Shown: piece after piece, positions 54,289 to 63,692 of the stretch
Numbering within the stretch: position 1 is the stretch's first letter
Layout of the letters: the number at the start of each line of letters is the position of its first letter
DNA from: an uncultured Clostridia bacterium
GTDB lineage: Bacteria > Bacillota > Clostridia > UBA1381
DNA length: 64,000 nt
Direction of reading: 5' to 3'
Assembly (NCBI GenBank): GCA_910585795.1
Contig: CAJUFV010000171.1
Location: forward strand, 1 to 64,000
Position numbers and translations under genes: made by a program
The notes under the pieces: model-generated
The model's database searches: none
Seen by the model: the letters and a program-made list of their open reading frames with translations, nothing else
Told to the model about the DNA's origin: nothing

Positions 54289-55753
54289 CAGCGATTTTGA
54301 AAATATATTTTCCAAAATTGAACCCGATGACGCTCTTAAAAGCAGAATAATGGATAGAATGGAGAATGGCGAAATGAAAAAGAGTACGCGCAATAATATA
54401 AGACGCATGGTTGCCATAGCGGCTTGCGTTGCTATAGCAGGCATAAGCACAGCATTCGCGACCGGCAGTGTTATTTCTTACTTTCAGTCGGATAGAGCCG
54501 TTGATATTACCAGTATGGAAGCGCTTGCCCAATACAATGACGAGGTAGGCGCTACAGTGTCTAACTTCGGATATACGCTGACGCTTGATAATCTGGCGAC
54601 TGACGACAACTTTATGCATATTTTCTACACGCTGAAAAAAGACAACGCCGCTATGACAGAGGAAGATTATTATAATTTCTGGTTCCTCTGCCGTATAAAC
54701 GGAAAACTGGCAAATTTTGGTAATCACAATGAGGAAAAAGCTTATACTACAGAGGACGGAGCCTACAGGGGCGTCATCAAGCTGAACATAGCTGATATGG
54801 AAGTCCCTGACACCTTTACGCTGGAAATGTACAGCGAGCCGGTAACAATGACAAAGGAAAACAGCAGCTTTGAGGGAGATTACCTCTTTAATGATAACAC
54901 CGTTCTTACAGACGATGACAAGGCAAAGCTTTTATATGTTTCAACTACGGCTAAGAAATCAAGCGTTGAAACAAAAAGCGTTGTAAAAGAGGTAAACAAA
55001 AAGTTCCCGTTCATATATTATGATGAAATTTATGATGAGAACGGTAATGAATCTTCAGTAGAAAAGCAGGGCGAGGGAGAAATTTCAAAGGTTGTATTCT
55101 CTCCCTTCGGAAGCCAGCTTGTTGTAAAGGACAGATTTGAAGGCTATGGCGGAATGAAAGTAAGCGGCAGCGCAATATTTGACGAGAACGGTCAAAGCTT
55201 GGATGTTCTTAACACTGATTTAAGCGGAGGCAGAGTAGGCATCGACTGTACAAACAAAATTGAATTCCTGAAGGCTGACGCGAATACAAAAGCTCTTAAA
55301 ATTGTTCCTTTAAAGAATACTATGAGTTATAATGATGAAAAAACTACAGTTCAACAGATTGGCACATATCCGCTTACCTTTAAGACAAGCGATTACGGCA
55401 GTGTTGTTGTAACAAATATACGCTTCTCGGACGGCGCTTTTGAGATTGACTATTACAAGGACGGTTTCTCACTGTATGACCCGGCTTTCCATACAATGGA
55501 TAAGGACGGAAACATCATAGAGCCAGGCGGTAAATTAGGCTGCTTATTTACTACAATAGTGCATCATGACACGAACTCATACACTGCTAAATACGAATAT
55601 TGTGGCGAATATGACGAAAACGGAAACATACTACCGTTTGACATGAGTACTATCAGTAAAGAAAAGCTTGAGCAGGCGTTTACACATCTGAGCATAAATT
55701 ATTATGATTTTGAACTGGATTACGATAACGCAATTGACATTGACCTGAAATAA
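54281..55753 (+). CDS. DUF4179 domain protein, probable anti-sigma factor
   Basis: The 490-residue protein has a short cytoplasmic N-terminal part (about 1-40), one membrane helix (MVAIAACVAIAGISTAFATG) and a large outside beta-rich domain with the DUF4179-type start of ISYFQSDRAVDITSMEALAQYND. Such proteins hold back the sigma factor encoded just upstream until an outside signal arrives. The signal is not known. It ends at a hairpin shared with tadA. Confidence 0.85.
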   Translation: MHNSDFENIFSKIEPDDALKSRIMDRMENGEMKKSTRNNIRRMVAIAACVAIAGISTAFATGSVISYFQSDRAVDITSMEALAQYNDEVGATVSNFGYTLTLDNLATDDNFMHIFYTLKKDNAAMTEEDYYNFWFLCRINGKLANFGNHNEEKAYTTEDGAYRGVIKLNIADMEVPDTFTLEMYSEPVTMTKENSSFEGDYLFNDNTVLTDDDKAKLLYVSTTAKKSSVETKSVVKEVNKKFPFIYYDEIYDENGNESSVEKQGEGEISKVVFSPFGSQLVVKDRFEGYGGMKVSGSAIFDENGQSLDVLNTDLSGGRVGIDCTNKIEFLKADANTKALKIVPLKNTMSYNDEKTTVQQIGTYPLTFKTSDYGSVVVTNIRFSDGAFEIDYYKDGFSLYDPAFHTMDKDGNIIEPGGKLGCLFTTIVHHDTNSYTAKYEYCGEYDENGNILPFDMSTISKEKLEQAFTHLSINYYDFELDYDNAIDIDLK

Positions 55754-55800
55754 ATATGTCATTTAATACACCTGAAATATCTATTTGCAATTCACTCACA

Positions 55801-55823
55801 AGGGACGCTCAATGAGCGTCCCT
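55801..55823. terminator. Bidirectional hairpin between the DUF4179 gene and tadA
   Basis: AGGGACGCTC (55801-55810) and GAGCGTCCCT (55814-55823) form a perfect 10-bp stem. The plus-strand tail is U-poor (GCTTTGTTTC). The tadA stop codon lies in the stem. Confidence 0.7.
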
Positions 55824-56282
55824 GCTTTGTTTCTTATGTTTTCTCAGCTCACGAAAAAATGATGATAAAATCTCCGCGCATTCTTTTTCCATTATACCGC
55901 CGATAACATTGACATTATGATTAAATAATCCGTTCTCAAACAAATTCACATTACTCCCCGCGCAGCCAGATTTTTTATCATAAGCGCCAAAATACACATT
56001 ATTAATACGCGCGTTTATAATAGCTCCGGAACACATCGGACACGGTTCAAGCGTAATGTATATATCACATTCAGGCAGTCTCCAGCCACCTAGCTTACGG
56101 CACGCCTTATCTATCGCCGTTATCTCCGCATGCATAAGCGCATTCTTTTTTGTTTCCCGCCTATTATAGCCGCGCGCTATAATTTTTCCATGCTGTACAA
56201 TTACCGCTCCAACAGGTGTTTCACCAATTTCAGCGGCTTTTTTTGCCTGCGCCGCCGCCTCTTTCATAAACTTTTCTTCCAT
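55809..56282 (-). CDS. tadA: tRNA adenosine(34) deaminase
   Basis: This zinc enzyme converts A34 to inosine in tRNA-Arg(ACG). The 157 residues show the HAE motif (LMHAEITAIDKACR), the zinc cysteines in LEPCPMCSGAII and the family's tail. The start ATG 56282 follows GGAGAA. A longer frame has no ribosome site. Confidence 0.95.
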   Translation of the reverse strand: MEEKFMKEAAAQAKKAAEIGETPVGAVIVQHGKIIARGYNRRETKKNALMHAEITAIDKACRKLGGWRLPECDIYITLEPCPMCSGAIINARINNVYFGAYDKKSGCAGSNVNLFENGLFNHNVNVIGGIMEKECAEILSSFFRELRKHKKQSRDAH

Positions 56283-56363
56283 AATTTTCTCCGCATCAGT
56301 TTTTATGTATTTTATCATATTCATGATAAATCTGTCAACAAATACAAATTTTTAAAATACCTC

Positions 56364-56394
56364 TTGACAAATTATACTATGTATTGTATAGTAT
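56364..56394 (+). promoter_or_regulatory. Promoter and likely auto-operator of the PadR operon
   Basis: TTGACA (56364-56369), 17 bp, and TATAGT (56387-56392). ATACTAT (56374-56380) and ATAGTAT (56388-56394) form an inverted repeat with a 7-bp centre that overlaps the -10 box, typical of a PadR-family self-operator. Confidence 0.7.
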
Positions 56395-56416
56395 TATGTG
56401 AAAGGGGGCATTGCAT

Positions 56417-56740
56417 ATGGACGCACAGCTCAAACGCGGACTGCTTGACGTCTGCGTTTTAACAGCAATTAAACATGAAGATTCCTATGGATATAAAATT
56501 ATCAAGGATATTTCACCGTACATGCCAATATCTGAATCCACATTGTATCCTATTCTGAAACGTCTTGAAAACGCCGGATTTATCACGGTATACAGCGTGG
56601 AGCACAACAGCCGTCTAAGAAAGTATTATCACATCACAGAGACAGGTATAAGAAAAATATTTGAATTTCTTGAGGAATGGAAGGACGTCATGAAGGCGTA
56701 TGATTTTATAAAGGGGTGTTATGACAATGACAAAGAATGA
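56417..56740 (+). CDS. PadR family transcriptional regulator
   Basis: This 107-residue winged-helix regulator has the family's QLKRGLLDVCVLTAIKHEDSYGYKI start, the recognition region SESTLYPILKRLENAGFI, and a C-terminal helix. It probably represses its own operon through the inverted repeat in the promoter. ATG 56417 follows AAAGGGGG. The next gene overlaps it. Confidence 0.92.
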   Translation: MDAQLKRGLLDVCVLTAIKHEDSYGYKIIKDISPYMPISESTLYPILKRLENAGFITVYSVEHNSRLRKYYHITETGIRKIFEFLEEWKDVMKAYDFIKGCYDNDKE

Positions 56741-57320
56741 ATTTTTAGATAAACTGAGAAGCGCGCTTGCCGGACTGCCTCAGGAGGAAATAGAAAAGAC
56801 AATTGATTACTACTGTGAGATAATTGATGACGCTATTGAAGACGGCGAGGATGAGCAAAGTGTTATCAGCAGAATGAGTATAGAAGATATTGTAGAAAAA
56901 ATAATAAATGAAACTCCAATACGCAAATTTGTACAGGAAGATGTAAAACGCCGTAATCTGAGCGCGTCATTTATAATACTTCTTATTCTTGCTTCGCCGA
57001 TATGGTTTCCTGTTCTGACAGCATTACTGACTGTCGCATTTACATTCTATATAGTTATATGGACAATTGTAGCGGTATTGTTCATTGTATTTGCCGCTCT
57101 GGCTGTGAGCAGTGTAGCCATGCTGATAGCAGCGCCTCTGATGACAATAGCACGCCCAATTAAGGCAATGCTCGCGTTTGGTCTTGCGCTGGCCAGTGCA
57201 GGTATGGCAGTGTTCATGTTTTATCTGTCAATATTCTGCGCAAAACTGACAATCAAATTCACGCTGTTAAGTATAAGAGGCATAAAAAATGTTTTTATAA
57301 AAAGGAGTGACGCGAGATGA
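56727..57320 (+). CDS. DUF1700 domain membrane protein
   Basis: The 197-residue protein has the N-terminal DUF1700 helical domain (TKNEFLDKLRSALAGLP, EIEKTIDYYCEIIDDAIEDG) and about four membrane segments in the second half. It belongs to the common PadR-DUF1700-DUF4097 operon, in which its cytoplasmic part may bind a partner. The function is unknown. I prefer the ATG at 56727, while 56721 is possible. Confidence 0.85.
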   Translation: MTKNEFLDKLRSALAGLPQEEIEKTIDYYCEIIDDAIEDGEDEQSVISRMSIEDIVEKIINETPIRKFVQEDVKRRNLSASFIILLILASPIWFPVLTALLTVAFTFYIVIWTIVAVLFIVFAALAVSSVAMLIAAPLMTIARPIKAMLAFGLALASAGMAVFMFYLSIFCAKLTIKFTLLSIRGIKNVFIKRSDAR

Positions 57321-58174
57321 AGGTAAATAAAATATTAATTACAACAGCTGGACTGTTTATATTAGCGGGAATAATAATTGCAGGTATAGCTATTATGCTG
57401 ACAGCTAAATCAGCGGAACCCAACGCGCGTATGGAAACACGGGAAATAAGCGAAAAAATTTCAAAAATAGATATATCCGCTGATATGAGCAACATAGAAA
57501 TCATTCCAGCTATTGGTACAGATAAAATTACGCTGGCTTATTTTACAGACGATACAAACAAATATGACATATCATCGGACAACGGAACACTGTCAGTAAA
57601 ATACGAAAAATTTAGTAAAGATAAAGCAAAATGGTATGATTATTTTTTCAGCTTTGATTTTAAAAGAGACCATGACATCCTTCTTCAGGTTCCGGAAAAT
57701 TTAATTGCTGATTTTCAGCTTAACACCAACTATGGAGATATTGCGGCAAGAAGTATCACAGGAGGCAGTGTAAATATTCATACCAACCTTGGTGATATGG
57801 ATATAAAACAGTGTAAATTTAAAACAATGGAATGTACAACTGACTATGGAGATATTGATATAGAACACTGTGTGGGCGATATACTTAAAAGCAGTACCGA
57901 TTACGGAGATATTGATATGAAAGAATGTGTAGGAAAACTGGATTGCGGCACTGATTATGGTGATATTGAATTTAAAAGAATTTCAGGCGACAGTATATTA
58001 ATGAATACCGCCTGCGGTAATATTGAAGGCAGCATTGACGGCAGAGAAACAGACTATACTATTAATACCAAAACAAGTCTTGGAGATAACAATATACAGA
58101 ACAGAACAGGCGGAGAAAAGCTTTTAGATTTAAAAACAGATATGGGTGATATTGAAATAATTTTTCTAAAATAA
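57317..58174 (+). CDS. DUF4097 beta-repeat membrane protein
   Basis: The 285-residue protein has an N-terminal membrane helix (ITTAGLFILAGIIIAGIAIML) and an outside beta-helix of repeated D-Y-G-D-I units (NYGDIAARSITGG, TDYGDIDIEHCVGD, TDYGDIDMKECVGK), characteristic of DUF4097. It overlaps the DUF1700 gene by 4 bp and ends before a bidirectional terminator. It may sense envelope stress; that is inferred from the operon type. Confidence 0.88.
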   Translation: MKVNKILITTAGLFILAGIIIAGIAIMLTAKSAEPNARMETREISEKISKIDISADMSNIEIIPAIGTDKITLAYFTDDTNKYDISSDNGTLSVKYEKFSKDKAKWYDYFFSFDFKRDHDILLQVPENLIADFQLNTNYGDIAARSITGGSVNIHTNLGDMDIKQCKFKTMECTTDYGDIDIEHCVGDILKSSTDYGDIDMKECVGKLDCGTDYGDIEFKRISGDSILMNTACGNIEGSIDGRETDYTINTKTSLGDNNIQNRTGGEKLLDLKTDMGDIEIIFLK

Positions 58175-58221
58175 CATAGAAATAAAAAAAACAGAACGTA
58201 AAACAGTTATGCCTGAAAAAT

Positions 58222-58256
58222 CATAAAAATAGTCCTATAACAGGACTATTTTTATG
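58222..58256. terminator. Bidirectional terminator between the DUF4097 gene and pheA
   Basis: AAAAATAGTCCT (58225-58236) with AGGACTATTTTT (58242-58253) has A and T runs on both sides and lies between convergent genes. Confidence 0.9.
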
Positions 58257-58269
58257 ATTATATAAATTA

Positions 58270-59082
58270 TCAGTATGAATATGAACCAAGGAATTTATAA
58301 AAAAACGTATTCTGACGTACCTTGTCAAGCGCGAAATAAATTCCGGCTTCATCAATATTGCCGTCTATGTCAATAAAAAACACATATTTACCAAGCTCAT
58401 GCTTCATAGGACGTGACTCGATTTTTGTCATGTTAATTCCGGACTTTGCCAGAAGCTCAATCGCGTTATAAAGACTGCCGGGTCTGTTATCTATAGCAAA
58501 CACAATAGAGGTTTTGTCATGCTCCGTTACAGCCATACACGGTTCTTTCTCAATAATAACAAAACGCGTCGAATTATTTGCTTCATCTCCGCAGTCAGGA
58601 TAAAGAATTTCAAGATCATACAGCTTTGCACTGCTTGGAGACGCAATGCATGCTACAGAGCCGTCAGACAGAGCCGTTTTCTGAGCGGCAAAAGCAGTCG
58701 AATCGGCAAATTCAATCTTCGTGCCGGTAAATTCATATGAAAGAAGGCGAGAGCATTGTCCTATAGGCTGGGGATGTGATGTTATAATCTTTATATCTTC
58801 TTTTTTTGTTCCCCTTTTAACCATCAGATTTTGACTGATATGCAGAATATATTCACCTGTAATATATAAATCCACATCAAAAGCAAGCGTATCAAGAGTC
58901 AAATTCACACTTCCCTCAATAGAATTTTCAATGGGAACAATCGCCCTGTCTATCTCTCCTTTTTCAACAGCATTAATCGCGGCGTAAATCGTGGGATACT
59001 CTTTTAGCTTCTCACTTTCATGTGACCATTCTACTGCCGCCTGATGCGAAAAAGTCCCGCTTGGTCCCAAATAACCTAACAT
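58270..59082 (-). CDS. pheA: Prephenate dehydratase
   Basis: This cytosolic enzyme makes phenylpyruvate from prephenate. The 270 residues start MLGYLGPSGTFSHQAAVEW. Catalytic-domain features are VPIENSIEGSVNLTLD and NSTRFVIIEKE, followed by the C-terminal ACT domain (KTSIVFAIDNRPGSLYNAIELLA) for feedback by phenylalanine, with the ESRPMKHELGKYVFFID signature. The start at 59082 fits the family. An upstream GTG (59109) is the alternative. It lies 5 to 32 bp after aroF. Confidence 0.94.
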   Translation of the reverse strand: MLGYLGPSGTFSHQAAVEWSHESEKLKEYPTIYAAINAVEKGEIDRAIVPIENSIEGSVNLTLDTLAFDVDLYITGEYILHISQNLMVKRGTKKEDIKIITSHPQPIGQCSRLLSYEFTGTKIEFADSTAFAAQKTALSDGSVACIASPSSAKLYDLEILYPDCGDEANNSTRFVIIEKEPCMAVTEHDKTSIVFAIDNRPGSLYNAIELLAKSGINMTKIESRPMKHELGKYVFFIDIDGNIDEAGIYFALDKVRQNTFFYKFLGSYSY

Positions 59083-59114
59083 GTTCGATTTTTTAGCTCC
59101 TTTCAGCACACTGT

Positions 59115-60134
59115 TTACAAAAGCTCCTTCCCCACTGCCTTTGCAATAGGGTCAAGCTCCTTCATCAGTTTATCAAACTTCTCAGGAGTAAGCGACTGCT
59201 CTCCGTCTGAAGCAGCTTTTTCAGGACAATTATGTACTTCAATCATAAGTCCGTCTGCGCCGGCCGCTACTGCGCCCTTTGCGACTGCGGGCACGTATTT
59301 GTATGTTCCTGTGGCGTGGCTTGGGTCAGCAATAATAGGAAGATGTGAAAGCTCCTTTGAAACAGGAATGGCGCTTAAATCAAAAGTATTTCTGGTGGAT
59401 GTCTCATATGTTCTTATACCTCTTTCGCAGAGAATAACATCCTCATTGCCCTCAGACATAATATACTCGGCAGCCATCAGCCATTCCTCCATTGTACAGG
59501 CAAGACCGCGCTTTAACAAAATAGGCTTATTGCACTTCCCCACTTCGCGAAGCAACTTAAAATTCTGCATGTTTCTTGCGCCTATCTGCATTACATCCGC
59601 ATATTTTGCCACAAGCTCAACATCTCTTGTATCCAGCACCTCTGTGCAAATAGGCATACCAAGCTCCTGACCGCTGTTATACATTATTTTAAGACCGTCT
59701 CCCTCCAGTCCCTGAAACGAATACGGAGAAGAACGCGGCTTAAACGCTCCGCCTCTTAAAATATTTGCTCCTGATGCTTTAACGGCGGCGCTTACCTGTG
59801 TAAACTGCTCCTGACTTTCAATAGCGCACGGGCCGGCAAAAACGGCAAGCTGTTTTCCGCCTACAGTTACTCCATGACCTACATCAATCACCGACTGGTC
59901 TTTATGCAGTTCTTTTGATGCCAGCTTATATGGCTTCATAATCGGCACGACATTGTCAACACCGTCCATCATAAGTATCTGATTCATACTTAACAGACGC
60001 TTATCGCCTATTGCGCCGATAACTGTTTTCTTTTCGCCGTAAATCGGATGCGTCTGAAATCCAACGTCCGCAAGTATTTTCTCGACCGCGCCGATTTCCT
60101 TTGCGGAGGCGCTGTCTTTCATAATAATAATCAT
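59115..60134 (-). CDS. aroF: 3-deoxy-7-phosphoheptulonate (DAHP) synthase
   Basis: This is the entry enzyme of the shikimate pathway. The 339 residues include an N-terminal ferredoxin-like regulatory domain (about 1-70, KDSASAKEIGAVEKI) and the TIM barrel with AGPCAIESQEQF, GGAFKPRSSPYSFQGL and LPIIADPSHATGTYK. This is the AroF/AroA(Q)-type found in Gram-positives and Thermotoga. Starts at ATG; forms an operon with pheA. Confidence 0.96.
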   Translation of the reverse strand: MIIIMKDSASAKEIGAVEKILADVGFQTHPIYGEKKTVIGAIGDKRLLSMNQILMMDGVDNVVPIMKPYKLASKELHKDQSVIDVGHGVTVGGKQLAVFAGPCAIESQEQFTQVSAAVKASGANILRGGAFKPRSSPYSFQGLEGDGLKIMYNSGQELGMPICTEVLDTRDVELVAKYADVMQIGARNMQNFKLLREVGKCNKPILLKRGLACTMEEWLMAAEYIMSEGNEDVILCERGIRTYETSTRNTFDLSAIPVSKELSHLPIIADPSHATGTYKYVPAVAKGAVAAGADGLMIEVHNCPEKAASDGEQSLTPEKFDKLMKELDPIAKAVGKELL

Positions 60135-60173
60135 TTATATTCACATTCTTTCTTTAAATTAATTCTAAAATAC

Positions 60174-60202
60174 AGTATAGCAAAAAAGTATATTTTTTGC
60201 AA
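60174..60202 (-). promoter_or_regulatory. Promoter of aroF-pheA
   Basis: On the minus strand, TTGCAA (60202-60197) and TATACT (60179-60174) are spaced 17 bp apart, immediately after the stop of the upstream gene on the same strand. Confidence 0.65.
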
Positions 60203-60203
60203 G

Positions 60204-61292
60204 TTAATTTCCTACAATATCTGAAATATCAGCAAATACCGCCTCGGTTTTATATTTGTCTCCATCCTTGCATATCCTGTTAAAATAAAGCCGTTTTCCG
60301 TCACATGAAAACGACGGATTTGGATGCACCTGCAATTTCCATGTTATATATTCGTCATGAGGTATTTCAAGCACAGCAGCAGGAGTTTTATTTCCACGCC
60401 GGTATAGATATACATTAGCCGCATAGTCAGGGTAACACCTGTCACCGGCAAACCATTGTCTGTCCGCGCTGCCGTCCATATGATTTGATATGCCGCCCAG
60501 TATCTCCAGCTCTTCTCCGTCCTTAGAAAACCTCGCGATATAGCTTGTTTCCATTTCAATACGCTTTCCCTGATTGAATTGACGCGTCGCCATATATGTA
60601 TCATCATCAAACCACAGCTGATGCACCGGTTTATCCGGAATAACATGAGCCTTACCTGTGGCAAGGTCAATACAGCCAAGAGCGCCGAATACTGGACAAT
60701 CATCTACTCCCAGACGCATCATAACTGAATCAGCCGAAGGATTAAGCTGTACATGACTTACCGAAGCAGTATATTCATTAGGAGTAAGACCGTGCTCACG
60801 CACCATGCTTAATATATCTTGCTCCGAAACGATAAGCGTTATTTTACCGCTCATCACATCAAGAATATAAATACCGCATTTATCAATTTCAGGATAATCA
60901 GGATTTTTACCGATAAATTCTCTTGAAACGGAAAACGGATATTTTCCGCTCTCGGCACAGTGACTTTCTTTAGCGCATATTTCATATTTAACCTCGCCCG
61001 TATCAATATCCATAATACGGAATACAGGTAAATTATTTACGCTGTCACGGAATACAATCAGGTTTTCAGTTATAAACGAGGCAGAGGGGCCGTTATGATT
61101 ACCGCAATTCACATCAAATATTTTTCTGTGATTTTCAAGATTTCTGTCACAAACCCATATTTCTGTTTCATTTTTCTCAAGGTCAGTCTTACGAGCATAT
61201 ACTATACGCCGCGCAGCAGGACTTTCAACCGTTCCTCCGTTCATACCAAGCAAGGTTGAATATTCACCTTCAGAGATTTTCCTAATTTCCAT
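60204..61292 (-). CDS. Beta-propeller-like protein of unknown function
   Basis: The 362-residue cytosolic protein lacks a signal peptide and is full of short blade-like beta units with WVCD, IYILDVMSGKIT and CIDLATGKAHVI phrases. This resembles oligogalacturonate-lyase-like or TolB-like propellers (YSTLLGMNGGTVESP). The ATG at 61292 follows GAGGTGATAT. Its terminal stretch HPNPSFSCDGKRLYFNR is typical of a propeller blade. I cannot assign a reaction. Confidence 0.65.
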   Translation of the reverse strand: MEIRKISEGEYSTLLGMNGGTVESPAARRIVYARKTDLEKNETEIWVCDRNLENHRKIFDVNCGNHNGPSASFITENLIVFRDSVNNLPVFRIMDIDTGEVKYEICAKESHCAESGKYPFSVSREFIGKNPDYPEIDKCGIYILDVMSGKITLIVSEQDILSMVREHGLTPNEYTASVSHVQLNPSADSVMMRLGVDDCPVFGALGCIDLATGKAHVIPDKPVHQLWFDDDTYMATRQFNQGKRIEMETSYIARFSKDGEELEILGGISNHMDGSADRQWFAGDRCYPDYAANVYLYRRGNKTPAAVLEIPHDEYITWKLQVHPNPSFSCDGKRLYFNRICKDGDKYKTEAVFADISDIVGN

Positions 61293-61337
61293 ATATATCA
61301 CCTCAATTGCAGATATTTTAATATTACAATTTTCTTA

Positions 61338-61370
61338 TAAAAACAGACGCCGCCAAGAGGACAGCGCCTG
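61338..61370 (-). terminator. Terminator after the AlkD-like gene
   Basis: On the minus strand, CAGGCGC pairs with GCGTCTG (one G-U pair) across 61344-61370, followed by five U. Confidence 0.65.
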
Positions 61371-61375
61371 TATAT

Positions 61376-62083
61376 TTATTTCTTAAACTGCTTCGCAAGC
61401 TCCTTATCCTCTTTTGAAATCCTGTTAGATTCACGTATTTTACGCACGGCCATATTCTGTGTAACCGCGTTTAAATCATTATTTTCAAGGAACGCAAAAG
61501 TTTTATCGCGGCATTTAGCGGCGGCAGTGGCAACAAGCCAGCCCTGCATCATCTGCACGTAATAAAAATCTGAATTTACTGAATTCACATATTTTAAGAC
61601 ATCATCTATATATTCTTCAGTAAGATAGAATTCCAGCAGCATACCGAAGCCGTACCTTATAACCCAGTTATTATCGTTATAAATAAAATATTCTATATCA
61701 TTCCAGAGCTGTGGCAGGAATTTTTTCATCCCTTTAAATGAAACTACATCGCATGTTTCCCAGCTTGTAATCTTATCCGCATATGTCTTTATATATTCAA
61801 GCATCTGCGAATAATCACATTTCACAAGCGCCATTACAAGTCCCTCCAGCATAATTTCTTCACGGTATACGCCCTTTTTACATTCCAGAAACTCAGCGTA
61901 ATTACCCTTTGAAATCTCCTTTGCCGTCTGACGCAATAAAGGTATCCTTATCCCCAATGAAGCCCCCACCCCAGGGACGAGCGAATCACTGAAAGCCTTA
62001 TACTTTTCATCCGCAATGGATTTAAGATAGTCCGTAAGCTCCTTATAATCCCTTCGCGTCCAATGCTCTCTTTTTAATTCCAT
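61376..62083 (-). CDS. DNA alkylation repair protein (AlkD-like)
   Basis: The 235-residue all-helical protein resembles the AlkD family of HEAT-repeat DNA glycosylases, which release bulky alkylated bases. Seen are SLVPGVGASLGIRIPLLRQTAKEI, YREEIMLEGLVMALV and ISRIPLL-type helical pairs, and the NNWVIRYGFGMLLEFYL block. It is 2 bp downstream of putP on the same strand and may share its transcript. Confidence 0.88.
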   Translation of the reverse strand: MELKREHWTRRDYKELTDYLKSIADEKYKAFSDSLVPGVGASLGIRIPLLRQTAKEISKGNYAEFLECKKGVYREEIMLEGLVMALVKCDYSQMLEYIKTYADKITSWETCDVVSFKGMKKFLPQLWNDIEYFIYNDNNWVIRYGFGMLLEFYLTEEYIDDVLKYVNSVNSDFYYVQMMQGWLVATAAAKCRDKTFAFLENNDLNAVTQNMAVRKIRESNRISKEDKELAKQFKK

Positions 62084-62085
62084 AA

Positions 62086-63624
62086 TTAAATATCCGCTTT
62101 CCTTACTGATTCAAATTCGCTTATAACCTCTTCCGACGGAGCTTTTGTCAGAAGTGATACAACAAATATACATATAAATGAAATTACGGCTCCCGGTATA
62201 ATCTCATACACAGTGAATATAGCCGGAATATCCGCTCCCCATATCAAAGCCGGCACATACGCCCACAGAAGAGCTGTCGCGCCTCCTGAAATAACTCCTG
62301 CAAGTGCACCGTTTTCATTACAGCGTTTCCAGAACAGACTGCATAGAATAATCGGGCCAAACGCCGCACCAAAACCGGCCCATGCGTGAGCAACTATTTC
62401 AAACACCGATGAATTCGGGTCAATCGCCAGCACAAACGCAATAGCAGCAATTACTATAATAGCCAGACGGCTTATTAAAAGCAATTTTTTCTCAGACGCG
62501 TTTTTATTGAATATAGTATTATATATATCTGAGGAGAAAGAAGATGACGCGACAAGAAGCTGTGAATCAGCAGTCGACATAATTGCCGCAAGCACTGCTG
62601 CAAGCAGTACACCGGCAATAATAGTCGGGAACATATGCTGAATAAGCACCATAAATACCTTTTCACTGTCGGCAAGCATACCGTCCGCGCCAAGAACTCC
62701 GGCCGGAAGCTGTCCTGTAGCCATAAGTTGCTTTAAAAACGGATTCGCGAGCATACCGATAATAACAGCAAGAGCAAGACTTATAATAACCCATACCATG
62801 GCGATTATTCTTGCTGGCTTAATTTCCTTTGATGACCTTATCGCCATAAATCTTGTAAGAATATGCGGCTGTCCGAAATATCCGAAGCCCCATGCTATAG
62901 CGCTTACTATACCCATCGCTCCAAAGCCCTTTGTAATTCCCAATGATATATCTCCCAGCTGTGACCAGACAAAGCCCGTTCCGTTCAAATCTCTGTACAT
63001 AAATACCGCGACAATAATTATCGCAAAAAACATAAGGAGTCCCTGAAAAAGGTCTGTCCAGCATACCGCTTTGAATCCGCCCAGATATGTATACACAGCA
63101 ACTACTACAACACTTAATATAAGAGCCGGCAAATAGCCCATATCAAAAATATAATCAAACAGCTTTGCTCCGGCCGCAAACATTGACGACGTATAAACCG
63201 TAAAAAATATAAGTATAAACAATGCGGCAAACACGCGCAGAACATTTGATTTTGAACGGAAACGGTTTTGCAGAAAATCAGGAATGGTTATAGAATTACC
63301 GGCAATCTGCGTATATTTGCGAAGAGGCTTCGCTACAATAAGCCAGTTCAGATATGTACCTATCGCAAGTCCAATAGCTGTCCATGCCGCTTCCGTTGTA
63401 CCCGCGCCAAGCAGATACGCTGTTCCGGGCAGTCCCATCAGCAGCCAGCCGCTCATATCCGATGCCTGCGCGCTCATTGACGTTACCCATATATTCATTC
63501 CTCTGCCTCCGAGTATATAGTCGGCATGGGTAGTATTCTTTTTATAAAAAATAAATCCCACCATTATCATTGCCACAAGATACAGCAGAAGAACTATACC
63601 CTGTATAATACTTTGTGATGTCAT
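62086..63624 (-). CDS. putP: Sodium/proline symporter
   Basis: This 512-residue inner membrane transporter of the SSS family takes up proline with Na+. It shows about 13 membrane segments. The family motif includes ADYILGGRGMNIWVTSMSAQASDMSGWL early (with the Na+-binding residues) and AWGFGYFGQPHILTRFMAI in the middle. The gene has its own promoter. It is followed 2 bp later by the AlkD-like gene. Confidence 0.95.
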   Translation of the reverse strand: MTSQSIIQGIVLLLYLVAMIMVGFIFYKKNTTHADYILGGRGMNIWVTSMSAQASDMSGWLLMGLPGTAYLLGAGTTEAAWTAIGLAIGTYLNWLIVAKPLRKYTQIAGNSITIPDFLQNRFRSKSNVLRVFAALFILIFFTVYTSSMFAAGAKLFDYIFDMGYLPALILSVVVVAVYTYLGGFKAVCWTDLFQGLLMFFAIIIVAVFMYRDLNGTGFVWSQLGDISLGITKGFGAMGIVSAIAWGFGYFGQPHILTRFMAIRSSKEIKPARIIAMVWVIISLALAVIIGMLANPFLKQLMATGQLPAGVLGADGMLADSEKVFMVLIQHMFPTIIAGVLLAAVLAAIMSTADSQLLVASSSFSSDIYNTIFNKNASEKKLLLISRLAIIVIAAIAFVLAIDPNSSVFEIVAHAWAGFGAAFGPIILCSLFWKRCNENGALAGVISGGATALLWAYVPALIWGADIPAIFTVYEIIPGAVISFICIFVVSLLTKAPSEEVISEFESVRKADI

Positions 63625-63660
63625 ATTTTGATACCTCTCTTTTTTATAGTAATAGTAATA

Positions 63661-63689
63661 ATTATACCAGAAAACGCATAATTTTGCAA
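63661..63689 (-). promoter_or_regulatory. Promoter of putP
   Basis: On the minus strand, TTGCAA (63689-63684), 17 bp, and perfect TATAAT (63666-63661). Confidence 0.75.
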
Positions 63690-63692
63690 TAT

